In this document: positions 27,049 through 36,977 of the stretch, in pieces
Layout: every line of letters starts with the position of its first letter
How positions within the stretch are numbered: the first letter of the stretch is position 1
Assembly: GCA_963825405.1 (NCBI GenBank)
Contig: CAWGTB010000003.1
Coordinates: 434,001 to 498,000 of the forward strand
From: JACPNO01 sp963825405
GTDB taxonomy: Bacteria; Acidobacteriota; Terriglobia; Bryobacterales; Bryobacteraceae
Direction: 5' to 3'
Length of the DNA: 64,000 nucleotides
Notes under the pieces: generated by a model
What the model was told of the DNA's origin: nothing
What the model saw: only the letters and a program-made list of their open reading frames with translations
Database searches by the model: none
Program-made: the position numbers and the translations under genes

Positions 27049-27288
27049 ATGCCGGAAGAGCAGCCCGCCGCCAGCTTTGAAGGATCGCTGGACGAGCTGG
27101 AAAAGGTGGTTAAAGAACTGGAGAGCGGTGACCTGCCGCTCGAGCGCTCGCTCGCGCTTTTCGAAAAGGGCATGGCGCTGAGCGAGCAGTGCCGCAAGCA
27201 GCTCGAAGACGCCGAGACGCGGGTCGAGATGCTGATCCGGAAAGAAGGCAAGCTGCAGCCCGAGCCGTTTCGTCCGGACAAATCGTGA
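27049..27288 (+). CDS. xseB: Exodeoxyribonuclease VII small subunit
   Basis: 79 aa. It has the XseB core: FEGSLDELEKVVKELESGDLP, LERSLALFEKGMALSEQCRKQL and DAETRVEMLI. The subunit binds the XseA large chain (not in this window) to degrade single-stranded DNA. Its stop overlaps the GTG start of the prenyl diphosphate synthase gene; this xseB-ispA pairing is common in bacteria. The 233 bp upstream hold no gene I can see. Confidence 0.94.
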   Translation: MPEEQPAASFEGSLDELEKVVKELESGDLPLERSLALFEKGMALSEQCRKQLEDAETRVEMLIRKEGKLQPEPFRPDKS

Positions 27289-28172
27289 ACCTCAGCGAAT
27301 ATCTGGTTCGAGAGCAGCAACGCATCGAGCGCGAGATGGACCGGCTGGTTCCCGCCGAAGATCACTGCGCCCGAAACCATTCATCGCGCCATGCGGTATA
27401 GCCTGTTCGCGGGCGGCAAGCGCATCCGGCCGATCTTGTGTCTGGCCGCGGCGGAGGCGGTCGCGGATGGCGTGCCCGGGGTGCAGACGGCGGCATGCTC
27501 GCTCGAATTCATCCACACGTACTCGCTGATTCACGATGACCTGCCGGCGCTCGACAACGACGATTACCGCCGCGGAAAGCTCACCTGCCACAAAGTTTTC
27601 GGCGACGCCATGGCGATTCTTGCCGGCGATGCCTTGCTCACGCTGGCATTCGAGACGCTGGCGAAGATGGACGCGGTTCCGGCTGACCGGAAAATTCGCA
27701 TCATTGCGGAGCTGGCTACGGCGTCGGGAACGGTGGGCGGCATGATCGGCGGGCAGGTGTGCCGATCTGGAAGGCGAGGGAAAGCCGCCGAACGCGCAAT
27801 TGCTCGAATCCATTCACCGCGCGAAGACGGGCGCGCTGCTCAGGGCCAGCGTGCGCATGGGCGCGATCTACGCGGGCGCCGATGACCGGCCAGCTGCAAG
27901 CCATTTCGGATTTCGGCGAGCACGTCGGCCTGGCGTTCCAGATTGTCGACGATATTCTGGACGTTGAAGAATCGTCGCAGGCGCTGGGAAAAACGGCGGG
28001 CAAAGACGCGCAGCAGAAGAAGATCACGTTTCCTGCCGTGTATGGCCTGGACGAATCGCGGCGCATGGCGGAGCAGGAGCGCGAGCGTGCCCACCAGAGC
28101 TTGTCGCCATTTGAGAACCGGGCGGATCGCCTGCGCGAGCTGGCCGACCTGATCGTTCACCGGAAAGCATGA
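27285..28172 (+). CDS. ispA: Polyprenyl (farnesyl/geranylgeranyl) diphosphate synthase, frameshifted
   Basis: About 295 aa from GTG 27285 after three one-base repairs (CCC near 27352, GTGTG near 27758, GGG near 27878). Start NLSEYLVREQQRIEREMD, then RYSLFAGGKRIRPILCLAAA, first Asp-rich motif LIHDDLPALDND, and second FQIVDDILDVEE. It condenses isopentenyl with allylic diphosphates to make C15-C20 chains for quinone, hopanoid or cell-wall carriers. Coupled by overlap to xseB upstream and tlyA downstream (ATGA). Confidence 0.9.
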
Positions 28173-28891
28173 AGCAGCGGTTGGATCGCCTGCTGGTCGA
28201 GCGCGGTCTGGCAGAGTCGCGGGAAAAAGCGCAGGCGCTCATCATGGCCGGCCACGTGATGATCGACGGCCAGAAGGCGCGTAAGCCGGGGCACACGGTC
28301 GATGCCGCGAGCGAGATTCAGATTGCCGAGCGGCCGGCTTACGTGAGCCGCGGCGGCGTCAAGCTGGCGCACGCACTGGATCATTTCGCGATTCCGGTCG
28401 ACGGCTTGATCTGCCTGGACGTAGGCGCGTCCACCGGCGGCTTTACCGATAGCCTGCTGGCCCGTGGCGCGCTTCGCGTCCACGCTGTCGACGTCGGCAA
28501 GGGACAGCTCGACTGGAAATTGCGCAACGATCCGCGCGTGGTGCTGCATGAGGGGCTGAACGCGCGTTACTTGCGCTTCGAAGATATCGGCGAACTGGTG
28601 GACATCATCGTCGGCGATGTGAGCTTTATTTCGATGACGCTGATCCTGCCGGCGGTCGCGCCGCTTTTGCGTCCTGGCGGGCGGATGGTTATACTCATCA
28701 AGCCGCAGTTTGAAGTGGGGAAGGGGCAAGTGGGCAAAGGCGGCATTGTGCGCCGGCCGGAATTACACGCGCAGGCGTGCCAGCGGATAGAAGAGTGCGT
28801 AAAGCAAATGGGATTTGAGACCAACGTGATCGAGAGTCCGATTCTGGGCGCGGAAGGCAACCGCGAGTTTCTTTTGTATGCCCACCATTAA
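28169..28891 (+). CDS. tlyA: TlyA-family rRNA 2'-O-methyltransferase
   Basis: 240 aa. N-terminal S4 RNA-binding domain (RLDRLLVERGLAESREKAQAL), then an FtsJ/RrmJ-type methyltransferase: SRGGVKLAHALDHF, CLDVGASTGGFTDSLL (SAM site), VHAVDVGKGQLDW, DIIVGDVSFISMTLILPAV and LIKPQFEVGKGQ. The family 2'-O-methylates rRNA; the old name hemolysin A is misleading. Overlaps ispA and nadK, the frequent ispA-tlyA-nadK order. Confidence 0.94.
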   Translation: MKQRLDRLLVERGLAESREKAQALIMAGHVMIDGQKARKPGHTVDAASEIQIAERPAYVSRGGVKLAHALDHFAIPVDGLICLDVGASTGGFTDSLLARGALRVHAVDVGKGQLDWKLRNDPRVVLHEGLNARYLRFEDIGELVDIIVGDVSFISMTLILPAVAPLLRPGGRMVILIKPQFEVGKGQVGKGGIVRRPELHAQACQRIEECVKQMGFETNVIESPILGAEGNREFLLYAHH

Positions 28892-29741
28892 TACGGTCGG
28901 TATCTTCTCGAAGCCGCATTCCGAAGCAGCCGTGGATCTGGTTCCCAACTTGATCGCATGGCTCGAAGCGCATTCCATCGCAGTGCGATTTGACGAGGAG
29001 ACCGCCGCTTACGCGCACAGGCCGCACGGATTGCCGCGCACCGAAGTCGCGCTGGGCTGCGATCTGGTAATCGTGCTGGGCGGGGATGGCACGCTGCTTT
29101 CCGCAGCCCGCGCCATGGATGGCCTGGAAGTGCCGCTGTTCGCCGTCAACCTGGGCGGGCTGGGATTCCTGACGGCAATCACCATCGAAGAGCTTTACCC
29201 GGAGCTGGAGCGCGCCTTTCGCGGCGAGCATCGCATCGGCAAACGCAAGCTGCTGCACGCTGAGCTGATTCGCGCGGGCGAAAAAGTCGCCTGTTACGAA
29301 GCGCTCAACGATGTCGTCATTACTAAATCGTCGATTGCGCGCATGATCGATCTGGACGCGCACGTGGATCACATGTTTGTGTGCACCTACAAAGCGGATG
29401 GGCTGATTGTTTCCACGCCGACGGGTTCGACGGCTTATTCGTTGTCGGCGGGCGGGCCGATTATTTTCCCCTCCGTGGGCGCGTTGTGTATGACGCCGAT
29501 TTGCCCGCATATGCTCACCAACCGGCCGGTGATTGTTCCCGACAGCAGTGTGATCCGCATTGTGTCGCATGCTCAAAGCGACGAGGCATTTCTGACTATC
29601 GACGGCCAGGTGGGCGAGCCGCTGCGGGAAGAAGATGAGATTGTATGCCGGAGTTCGGAGCATGCGCTGCACCTGATACGTCCGCCGCGCATGTTATTCT
29701 TTGATGTTTTGCGGCAAAAATTGAAATGGGGCGAGCGATGA
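28878..29741 (+). CDS. nadK: NAD kinase
   Basis: 287 aa. GGDGT motif in IVLGGDGTLLSAAR (69-72 are GDGT), NLGGLGFLT, the NDVVI motif (EALNDVVITKSSIARM) and TPTGSTAYSLSAGGPII, all diagnostic. It phosphorylates NAD to NADP in the cytoplasm. The start overlaps tlyA by 14 bp and its stop overlaps the symporter ATG. Confidence 0.97.
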   Translation: MPTINTVGIFSKPHSEAAVDLVPNLIAWLEAHSIAVRFDEETAAYAHRPHGLPRTEVALGCDLVIVLGGDGTLLSAARAMDGLEVPLFAVNLGGLGFLTAITIEELYPELERAFRGEHRIGKRKLLHAELIRAGEKVACYEALNDVVITKSSIARMIDLDAHVDHMFVCTYKADGLIVSTPTGSTAYSLSAGGPIIFPSVGALCMTPICPHMLTNRPVIVPDSSVIRIVSHAQSDEAFLTIDGQVGEPLREEDEIVCRSSEHALHLIRPPRMLFFDVLRQKLKWGER

Positions 29742-30970
29742 AGAAACTCTCGATTACCAGTTGGATTATGATCGGCATGGTTGCCGGAATCGCATTGGGC
29801 GTTTTTGCGCCCAAGGTCGCGGTGGAGCTTGCGCCCATCAGCAACGTGTTTCTGCGCCTGATCAAATCCATCATCGCGCCCTTGCTGTTCGGCACGCTGG
29901 TTTATGGTATTGCCGGCTCTGGCGACGTCAAACAGATGGGCCGCATCGGCGTGAAGGCGATTCTGTACTTCGAGATCGTGACTACGGTCGCGTTGTTCCT
30001 GGGCCTGGGCGCGGTGAATTTGACGCGTCCCGGAGACGGCCTCAAGATCGAGAAAAACACCACGGAGGTGGTGGCGCCGCTGGCCAAGACGACGGTGGGC
30101 GGCGTGATCGAGCACATTTTCCCGACCAGCGTGATTGACGCCATGGCGCGCGGCGACGTGCTGCAGTTGGTGGTGTTCTCGTTCATCTTCGGCGCCGCCT
30201 GCGCCGCGATTGGAGACAAAGCCAAGCCGGTGGTGAAGTTTGCGGAATCGCTGGCTGAGGTGATGTTCCGCTACACGAATTACGTGATGTACATGGCGCC
30301 GCTGGGGGTGGGGGCGGCCATCGCGGTAACGATTGGCAGCAAGGGATTCGGCGTGCTGTACAACCTGGGCAAGCTGGTGCTGACCATGTACGGCGCGCTG
30401 GTGGTGTTCGTGGTGGTGGTGCTGGGCACGGTGATGTTGATCGCGCGCGTGCCGATTCGCCCGTTCTTCAGCGCGGTGCGCGAGCCGTTCATTCTGGCGT
30501 TTTCGACGGCGTCGAGTGAAGCCGCGCTGCCGATCGCGCTGGAGAATATGGAGGCGTTCGGCGTGCCCAAGCACATCGTTTCTTTCGTGCTGCCCACGGG
30601 TTACAGCTTCAATTTGGACGGCAGTACTTTGTATCTGGCGCTGGCGTCTGTATTCGTGGCGCAGGCCGCCGGGATCGAACTCACGCTCGGCACGCAGCTG
30701 CTCATGATGCTGACGTTGATGCTGACTAGCAAAGGTGTAGCCGCGGTGCCGCGTGCGTCGCTGGTGATTCTGTCCGGAACCCTCGCCACATTCGGCCTGC
30801 CGATCGAGGGCGTGGCGGTGATTCTGGGCGTGGATGCGTTCATGGACATGGCGCGGACCTCGGTCAACGTCCTCGGAAATTGCCTGGCATCGGCGGTGGT
30901 AGCGCGCTGGGAAGGCGTGGATCTTGGCGCGATCCATCGCGAAGCGGGAGTGGCGGCGGCCTCGCGTTAG
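29738..30970 (+). CDS. Dicarboxylate/amino acid:cation symporter (DAACS family)
   Basis: 410 aa from the ATG overlapping the nadK stop; ATG 29726 in the same frame is less likely. Eight or so membrane segments, the serine-rich re-entrant loop (LAFSTASSEAALPIALENM) and the transport-core motif PTGYSFNLDGSTLYLA, with TSKGVAAVPRASLVIL (a second re-entrant loop) and DAFMDMARTSVNVLGN. Takes up glutamate, aspartate or C4-dicarboxylates with H+ or Na+. The intact frame contrasts with the broken genes nearby. Confidence 0.93.
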   Translation: MKKLSITSWIMIGMVAGIALGVFAPKVAVELAPISNVFLRLIKSIIAPLLFGTLVYGIAGSGDVKQMGRIGVKAILYFEIVTTVALFLGLGAVNLTRPGDGLKIEKNTTEVVAPLAKTTVGGVIEHIFPTSVIDAMARGDVLQLVVFSFIFGAACAAIGDKAKPVVKFAESLAEVMFRYTNYVMYMAPLGVGAAIAVTIGSKGFGVLYNLGKLVLTMYGALVVFVVVVLGTVMLIARVPIRPFFSAVREPFILAFSTASSEAALPIALENMEAFGVPKHIVSFVLPTGYSFNLDGSTLYLALASVFVAQAAGIELTLGTQLLMMLTLMLTSKGVAAVPRASLVILSGTLATFGLPIEGVAVILGVDAFMDMARTSVNVLGNCLASAVVARWEGVDLGAIHREAGVAAASR

Positions 30971-31121
30971 GGCGGGACGTTGCGCTAATCCGAACCTTCA
31001 CGCAGACTGGCTACGTACTCGTCGGCGTTTGTGTCCGTCCAGAGTTCTTTGCCCAGGCCCCACATTTGAAGAACTACATCTTCGCCGAAAGAATCCGGTG
31101 TCGCCCTCTCGGGTTCCATCG

Positions 31122-32133
31122 CTACGCCGATGCCGTCACGCCCAGCTTGGCCTGCCAGGACTTGGCGCCTTTGATGGCATCGTTGACGGCGTTGATATTC
31201 TTGACGCCTTCTTTCGAAAGCCAGTCTTCGAGCGCCTTCACGCCTTGCTTGGCGTAGACCGGGATGCCTTCCTTCCACGTCGCGCGGCCGCAGAGCACGC
31301 CGGAATAATCCGTGCCGGATTCGGCGGCCATGTGCAGCGATTCGGTGAATTGCGCGTTGCTGACGCCGGCGCTCAGGTAGATGAACGGCTTGGTGGCGAC
31401 GGCGGCGGCTTTGCGGAAATGGTCCAGCGCTTCGGCGCGCGTATACGCCTTCTGGCCTTTGTAGACGGAGCTGCCTTCGACGAATTCGGCGTTGATCGGC
31501 ACTTCCACTTTCAGCATGTCGACGAAGTATTGCGGCTTGGAGAATTCCGCCATGCTGGCGGTGACGATTTCGGGCTTGCGCTTGGCGTATTCCAGGCCTT
31601 TTTCATCGCCGCCGGCGGGATCGTATCCGACAAATTCCAGGAAGAACGGAATATCGTTCGTCTACGCACTCGGCGCCAATGCGCTCGATGAAGGCGTGCT
31701 TGATGTCGTTCACTTTCGGATCGTCGAAGGGCGTGTAGTAAATCAGAATCTTGACGGCGTCGGCGCCCCAGTCGACGATGCGCTTCACGGAAACGTGCGG
31801 CAGCAGATCAGGCAGGCGGCCGGGCTGGGTGTTGTCGTAGCCGCTGGCTTCGTAGGCCAGCAGCAGGCCGGCGTTGGCGCTGCGGGCTTTGGCGGCGGGC
31901 AGGCCCCACTCGGGATCGAGCAGGATGGCGCTGGCGTGCGGCGTCAGCACTTTCGTGACGGCGACTTTGAACTCGCTCATCATCTCATCGGTGATCTGCT
32001 TGACGTCGACGCCTTTGGCGGAGGCCAGCGATTTCTGCAAGCTGCCTCTTTGATCCATGGCGGCGGCTGCGATCACGCCCGACGAATTGGAAAGCGCCTT
32101 CATGTGGCGCAGCTTGCCCGCGGATATGCTCAT
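31122..32133 (-). CDS. lacD: Class I aldolase, LacD (tagatose-1,6-bisphosphate aldolase) family; frameshifted
   Basis: About 336 aa after one +1 repair near 31658-31662 (ERIGAECV joins NDIPFFLEFVGYD). Family features: GVIAAAAMDQRGSLQKSL, AILLDPEWGLPAA, DAVKILIYYTPFDDP and the later VEVPINAEFVEG and PFIYLSAGVSNAQF. The lysine in KILIYY probably forms the Schiff base. It cleaves tagatose- or fructose-1,6-bisphosphate to triose phosphates. Its ATG overlaps the ribF stop. The 150 bp downstream contain no evident gene. Confidence 0.85.
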
Positions 32134-33108
32134 AAGTTTTTATGGTAACAAACCGTCCACTTTCGCAGACGGCGATGGTAACTTTGCGCACACGCCACAT
32201 CTCGCATGATCTGCGCTTTCAACGCCTCGGGGTCGGCGAACTTGCGTTCGTCGCGCACGCGGCGCAGGAATTCGACGCCGATTCGGCGCGGCGTTTCGCC
32301 GGTCAATGGTTCGAGCAGGTAGCTCTCGATTGAAAGCTGGTCGCCGTCAAAAGTCGGCCGAAATCCGATGTTGGTCACCGAGGGCCAAAAGCGCCCGTCG
32401 TCGAGATCGGTGGTTTGCGTGACATACACGCCGCCTGCCGGGAGAACTTCAAATTTGGGTTCCAGATTCAACGTAGGGACGGTCTTCTTCGAGCCGATGC
32501 CGTGGCCGGCGACCACGCGGCCTTCGAGCGCAAAGGGCCGGGCCAGCAACCGCCACGCTCGCGCCACGTCGCCTGCCTGGACCAAGCGGCGCACGGCGCT
32601 GCTGCTCACCACTACGCCGCGCCAGGAGATCGCGGGAATCACTTCAACCCGAAAACCAAAACGTTTGCCGAGCGCGGAGAGCGACGCCGTGTCGCCGGCT
32701 TGCTTGTGGCCAAAGCGAAAATTTTCACCGACCAGAACGGCGCGGGCGCCGAGTCCGCGCACCAGAACGCGCTCGACGAATTCTTCCGGCGTCAAGTGCG
32801 CCACGGCCTGATCGAACGGCAGAATCAGGGCTTGCACGAATACCTTCGGAGCGCATCAACTGGCAGCGCTGCTCGGGCGTGGTCATCAGCAGCGGCGCGC
32901 GCGCAGGCGCCACCACGCGCGTGGGATGCGGATCGAACATCATCACCGACGCCTTCCAATTATTTTGTTCCGCGACTTCCCGCACGCGGCGCAGGATGTG
33001 GCGATGGCCGATATGCACGCCATCGAAATTGCCGATCGTAAGCGTGCACGGACCGAACGCGGACGCTGCTTCTTCGAGGCTACGGAAGATGCGGAAATCA
33101 GCGGACAA
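32130..33108 (-). CDS. ribF: Bifunctional riboflavin kinase/FAD synthetase (frameshifted)
   Basis: About 325 aa from TTG 33106-33108; one extra base near 32850 (SEGI joins VQALILPFD). The adenylyltransferase half has LTIGNFDGVHIGHRHIL and MMFDPHPTRVVAP; then VLVGENFRFGHKQAGD and ISSS-like VVSSSAVRRLVQAGDVA; the kinase half has GRVVAGHGIGSKKTVPTLNL and GGVYVT, SVTNIGFRPTFDG, IESYLL. Converts riboflavin to FMN and FAD. Sits between the MBL hydrolase and aldolase genes with overlaps at both ends. Confidence 0.93.
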
Positions 33109-33900
33109 TCAGGCGTCCTCCGCCACTTCGAGTTCGAGGCCGTCATAGGCCAGACGAATGTTCGGCGGCAGACGGCTTTCGGTTTGCGCGTGCCCCAGGT
33201 CGTGGGAAATATGCGTGAAGAAGGCGCGCTGCGGCGCTAACTCTTCGACGGTGCGCATGGATTTTTCGACGGTGGAATGCGTCGGATGCGGATTGTGGCG
33301 CAGCGCGTCCAGGAACAACACATCAAGACCGCGCAATTTTTCCAGCGATGCCGCGGGAATCTCGCTGTGATCCGTAAGGTACGCGGCGCGGCCGAAGCGA
33401 AATCCATAAATCGACGAGCGGCCGTGCAGCAGCGGGATCGGTTGGAACTCCATTCCAAAAACATCGAAGGGCTCGCCGTTGAGCGTGTGCGTGTCGAGTT
33501 GGGGTACGGAGGATTCGCGTTCTTCGTCGGTGAAAATATAACGGAAGACGCGGTGGATAGCTGCCATCGTGTCGGGCGCGGCGAAAATCGGAATGCGCGT
33601 TTTCTGACGGAAATTGAAGGGGCGGACATCGTCGAGGCCCATGATGTGGTCAGCGTGGGAGTGGGTGAAAAGCACGGCATCGAGGCGGTCGACCTTGGCG
33701 CGCAGCACCTGGGTGCGGAAATCCGGCGTGGTATCGATCACCACGTTGCGGCCGGCGTAGCTGATCAGGATGGACGGGCGCAGGCGATTGTCGCGCGGAT
33801 CATCGGAGGCACACACTTTGCAATGACAGCCGGGAGTGGGCACGCCGACACTGGTGCCCGATCCGAGCACGGTAATTTTCACGGGCCCGGCAGCGGCCAT
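33109..33900 (-). CDS. Metallo-beta-lactamase-fold hydrolase (PhnP-like)
   Basis: 263 aa. Starts VKITVLGSGTSVGVPTPGCHC (the PhnP-like opening with CHCKVC), has the zinc motif HSHADH (residues 80-85), LLHGRSSIYGFRF, LTDHSEIPA and FTHISHDLGH. The PhnP branch hydrolyses cyclic phosphodiesters (for example 5-phospho-ribose 1,2-cyclic phosphate), though many members have other substrates. Abuts DUF1844 upstream with no gap and ribF downstream. Confidence 0.87.
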   Translation of the reverse strand: MAAAGPVKITVLGSGTSVGVPTPGCHCKVCASDDPRDNRLRPSILISYAGRNVVIDTTPDFRTQVLRAKVDRLDAVLFTHSHADHIMGLDDVRPFNFRQKTRIPIFAAPDTMAAIHRVFRYIFTDEERESSVPQLDTHTLNGEPFDVFGMEFQPIPLLHGRSSIYGFRFGRAAYLTDHSEIPAASLEKLRGLDVLFLDALRHNPHPTHSTVEKSMRTVEELAPQRAFFTHISHDLGHAQTESRLPPNIRLAYDGLELEVAEDA

Positions 33901-34203
33901 TCAGCTTTTCTGGCCTTGCGAAACGGCCTGGATGTAGCGAAAGCGCAACTCGGTGAGAGAGTTTTCGAGCAAGCGATGCTCTTCGAGCGTCAGGTTGCCT
34001 TTGGTTTTTTCCAGCAATACGGCCAGGAGATCGATGCTGTGCCGGGCTAACTGGAAATCCGGCTGGGGCCGGTCTTTCTCCTCGCCGAAATGCAGCAGGC
34101 CTAGCTGTAATTCGGCTTGCGTCCGCAGCGACATCGTCAGAAATTCGATGGATGCGGTGGGAATCGGGATGCGTTCTTCGCTTGAATTTTCAACGTCGCT
34201 CAC
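33901..34203 (-). CDS. DUF1844 protein
   Basis: 100 aa. The DUF1844 core is visible: IEFLTMSLRTQAELQLGLLHF, LARHSIDLLAVLLEKTKGNLT, LLENSLTELRFRYIQ. Function unknown. First gene of a four-gene minus-strand unit with the MBL hydrolase, ribF and the aldolase. Confidence 0.85.
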   Translation of the reverse strand: MSDVENSSEERIPIPTASIEFLTMSLRTQAELQLGLLHFGEEKDRPQPDFQLARHSIDLLAVLLEKTKGNLTLEEHRLLENSLTELRFRYIQAVSQGQKS

Positions 34204-34236
34204 GTCTACGTATTTTACAACGCAACACCCGACAAA

Positions 34237-34269
34237 ACATTTCTCGCAGAGACGCAGAGAACGCGGAGG
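34237..34269. repeat. CTCTGCG-type dispersed repeat, single arm
   Basis: TTTCTCGCAGAGACGCAGAG followed by AACGCGGAGG. The same 20 bases occur at 39888-39907, almost so at 42787, and in inverse at 39948, 42862 and 62383. Here it is one arm only, between the divergent DUF1844 and mazG genes. Confidence 0.75.
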
Positions 34270-34323
34270 CCTCTATGTTAATTTAGAAGTTATCCCGGGG
34301 CCTTCGTTTTCTCCTTACGAATC

Positions 34324-35115
34324 ATGGAAAATTCCGGCGCAGGCGAGAAGTTTCAACAACTGGTGGACCTGATGGTCCGGCTGCGCGCGCCCGGTGGCTG
34401 TCCGTGGGATCGCGAGCAGACGTTCGACACCATCAAGCCTTTTCTGCTGGAAGAGACTTACGAAGTGATGGCCGCGATTGACGCGCGCGATTGGAAAGAG
34501 CTCAGCGGGGAGATCGGCGACCTGCTGCTGCAAGCGGTGTTCTTTTCGCAAATGGCTTCGGAGGAAAAGCTGTTTCGCATCGAAGATGCTCTCGACGCAA
34601 TCAACCAGAAGCTGATCCGCCGTCATCCGCACGTGTTCGGCGACGAGACGGCGCTCACTGAGGGCGATGTGCGCAAGCGCTGGAGCGAGATCAAAGCCGA
34701 GGAGAAAAAAGAGACCAGCCCGGGCGTCCAGACGCTGCTTGGCTCCGTCCCGCGCGCGCTGCCGGCGTTGGTGGAAGCACAGCAGATTTCGTCGCGAGCC
34801 GCGCAAGCCGGCTTCGATTGGGAAAATGCCGATCAGGTCCTCGATAAACTCGCCGAGGAATTAGCCGAGTTCGCCGAAGCCCGGCGCAAGGCTTCGCGCG
34901 AAGAGTTGGAAGAGGAAACCGGCGACCTGCTGTTCGTGCTGGTCAACCTGGCCCGCTTCGTGAAAGTGGATCCGGAGCAGGCGCTGCGCAAATCCAACGC
35001 CAAGTTTCGCCGCCGGTTCGGCTACGTTGAGAAGAAATTGGCGGAGCGCGGCAAATCGCCCGCGCAGTCGACTGTCGCCGAGATGGAGCTGCTCTGGCAG
35101 GAGGCGAAGCCATGA
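34324..35115 (+). CDS. mazG: Nucleoside triphosphate pyrophosphohydrolase MazG
   Basis: 263 aa with two MazG domains. First: LRAPGGCPWDREQTFDTIKP, EETYEVMAAIDARD, ELSGEIGDLLLQAVFFSQMA (ExxE...ExxD metal site). Second: WENADQVLDKLAEELAEFAEA and EEETGDLLFVLVNLARF. Hydrolyses non-canonical or excess NTPs to NMPs. First gene of a + strand run to the SDR gene; overlaps the GNAT gene by ATGA. Confidence 0.95.
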   Translation: MENSGAGEKFQQLVDLMVRLRAPGGCPWDREQTFDTIKPFLLEETYEVMAAIDARDWKELSGEIGDLLLQAVFFSQMASEEKLFRIEDALDAINQKLIRRHPHVFGDETALTEGDVRKRWSEIKAEEKKETSPGVQTLLGSVPRALPALVEAQQISSRAAQAGFDWENADQVLDKLAEELAEFAEARRKASREELEEETGDLLFVLVNLARFVKVDPEQALRKSNAKFRRRFGYVEKKLAERGKSPAQSTVAEMELLWQEAKP

Positions 35116-35865
35116 GCCCGTCCGCGGTCACGATACGATCGCTCACGACGCACCAGGAGCTGCGCGACGCCGTCGAACTGCAGCGGGAGATCTGGGGATT
35201 TTCAGATCTCGAACTGCTGCCGTTGCGGCTGTTCGTGGTCGCGACCAAGGTCGGCGGCCAGGTTTTTGGCGCCTATGATGGCGAACGCATGGTGGGCTTT
35301 CTGCTGGGTATTCCGGGCCTGAAGCCGGGCGGCAAATCGTATCTGCATAGCCACATGCTGGGCGTGCTGCCGGAGCTATCGCAATACCGGCCTGGGCCGT
35401 CTGATGAAATTGCGCCAGCGGGAAGATGCGCAGGCCAAGGGTGTCGATCTGATCGAGTGGACTTTCGATCCGCTGGAGCTCAAGAACGCGTATTTCAATG
35501 TGGAGCGGCTGGGCGCGGTTGTGCGGCGCTACGTTCACAATCAATACGGGATTACCGGAAGCCACTTGCACGGCGGCTTGCCCACGGACCGCCTGATTGC
35601 GGAGTGGTGGATCGAAAGCGATCGCGCTCAGGCCGTTGTGGCTGGGCAGCCTGACAATACGCGCCCGACGGTCGAGGCGAGAATCTCCGCGCCGTCGAAC
35701 ATCGCCGCCATCCGCAGCGAGGATCCCAAACGCGCGCGCCAGATTCAGCAGGAAATGGGTCAGCAATTCGAGGAGCATTTCGGCCGGGGCCTGGCGGTGA
35801 TTGGTTTCGAGAAAACTCCGGAGACGGGCACGTATCTTCTGGGACGATGGGAGCGCAAAGGGTAG
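35112..35865 (+). CDS. Predicted GNAT acetyltransferase (COG3375-like), frameshifted
   Basis: About 250 aa after removing the extra C in GAGCTAT near 35382 (MLGVLPE joins YRNTGLGRLMKLRQRE). N-terminal IRSLTTHQELRDAVELQREIWGF, then LPLRLFVVATKVGGQVFGA and WTFDPLELKNAYFNVERLGAV, the usual features of this group. It commonly neighbours menC, as here (2-bp gap), but the acyl acceptor is unknown. Start overlaps mazG. Confidence 0.82.
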
Positions 35866-35867
35866 CC

Positions 35868-36977
35868 ATGAAGATAGACAAGATCGTGCTGCGCCAGGTC
35901 CGCATGCCGCTCGTGAGTTTCTTCGAAACCAGCTTCGGCCGCACCTACGAGCGGCAGATCATTCTGGTGGAAGTGATCGGCGAGGGCGCATCCGGCTGGG
36001 GCGAGGTGACGGCGGGCGAACATCCCTTCTACAACGAAGAATGGACGGATGCGTCATGGCTGCTGCTGCGCGATTACGTTGCGCCGGCAGTGCTGGGCAA
36101 GGCGCTCAAGAGTGCGGACGACGTGGCTCCGCTTACGGCCGGCATCCGCGGCCATCGCATGACGCGCGGCGGTCTGGAAGTTGCGGCCTGGGATTTGGAA
36201 GCGCGCCTGAACAACAAGCCGCTGTGGAAACACATCGGCGGCGGTGCGCGGCGCGAGATCCCGTGCGGTGTTTCGATCGGAATTCAGGAATCGGTGCCGC
36301 AGTTGCTCGAAAAGATTGGGCGCGAACTGGAAGCCGGCTACCAGCGCATCAAGATGAAGATCAAGCCTGGCTGGGATGTGGATGTGGTTCGCCAGGTGCG
36401 CGAGCGATTTCCGTCTATCAAGTTGATGGCGGATGCGAACTCGGCTTACACGCTGGCGGACGCGGCGCATCTGAAAAAGCTCGACGATTATTACCTGATG
36501 ATGATCGAGCAGCCGCTGGCGCACGACGACATCATCGATCACGCAGCCTTGCAGGCTCAGTTGCAAACGCCGATTTGTCTCGATGAATGCATTCGCTCCG
36601 CCCATCATGCCGAGCAAGCGATTGCCATGAAAGCCTGCGGCATTATCAATATCAAACTGGGGCGAGTCGGCGGATTTCGCGAAGCCAAGCGGGTTCACGA
36701 CGTCGCGCAAGCCGCCGGAATTCCAGTTTGGTGCGGCGGCATGTTGGAAGCGGGGATTGGGCGCGCGCATAACATCGCGCTCTCTACGCTGCCCAATTTC
36801 GTATTGCCTGGCGATGTCTCGGCGAGCAAGCGCTACTGGGCGCGTGACATTATCACGCCGCCGGTCGAGACCACGCCGCGCGGCACGATTGTCATTCGCG
36901 ATGAGCCGGGATTCGGCTACACGATCGATCACGATTTCTTGCGCCAGATTACCGTCCGCGAGGAGACCGCCGGTTGA
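35868..36977 (+). CDS. menC: o-Succinylbenzoate synthase / N-acylamino-acid racemase
   Basis: 369 aa from ATG 35868. Enolase superfamily, MLE subgroup: KxK base in YQRIKMKIKPGWD, metal ligands in MADANSAYT, MIEQPLAHDD and CLDECIRS, and the second lysine in GIINIKLGRVGG; WCGGMLEAGIGRAHN is the C-terminal signature of this branch. MenC dehydrates SHCHC to o-succinylbenzoate for menaquinone; the same fold racemises N-acylamino acids. No other men gene is present, so the pairing with a GNAT acyltransferase makes the racemase role possible. Confidence 0.85.
   Translation: MKIDKIVLRQVRMPLVSFFETSFGRTYERQIILVEVIGEGASGWGEVTAGEHPFYNEEWTDASWLLLRDYVAPAVLGKALKSADDVAPLTAGIRGHRMTRGGLEVAAWDLEARLNNKPLWKHIGGGARREIPCGVSIGIQESVPQLLEKIGRELEAGYQRIKMKIKPGWDVDVVRQVRERFPSIKLMADANSAYTLADAAHLKKLDDYYLMMIEQPLAHDDIIDHAALQAQLQTPICLDECIRSAHHAEQAIAMKACGIINIKLGRVGGFREAKRVHDVAQAAGIPVWCGGMLEAGIGRAHNIALSTLPNFVLPGDVSASKRYWARDIITPPVETTPRGTIVIRDEPGFGYTIDHDFLRQITVREETAG

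Noticed and set aside
29573..30937. A 454-codon minus-strand frame opposite the dicarboxylate symporter
   Set aside because: Antisense shadow; composition dominated by Arg/His/Gln repeats, no domain.
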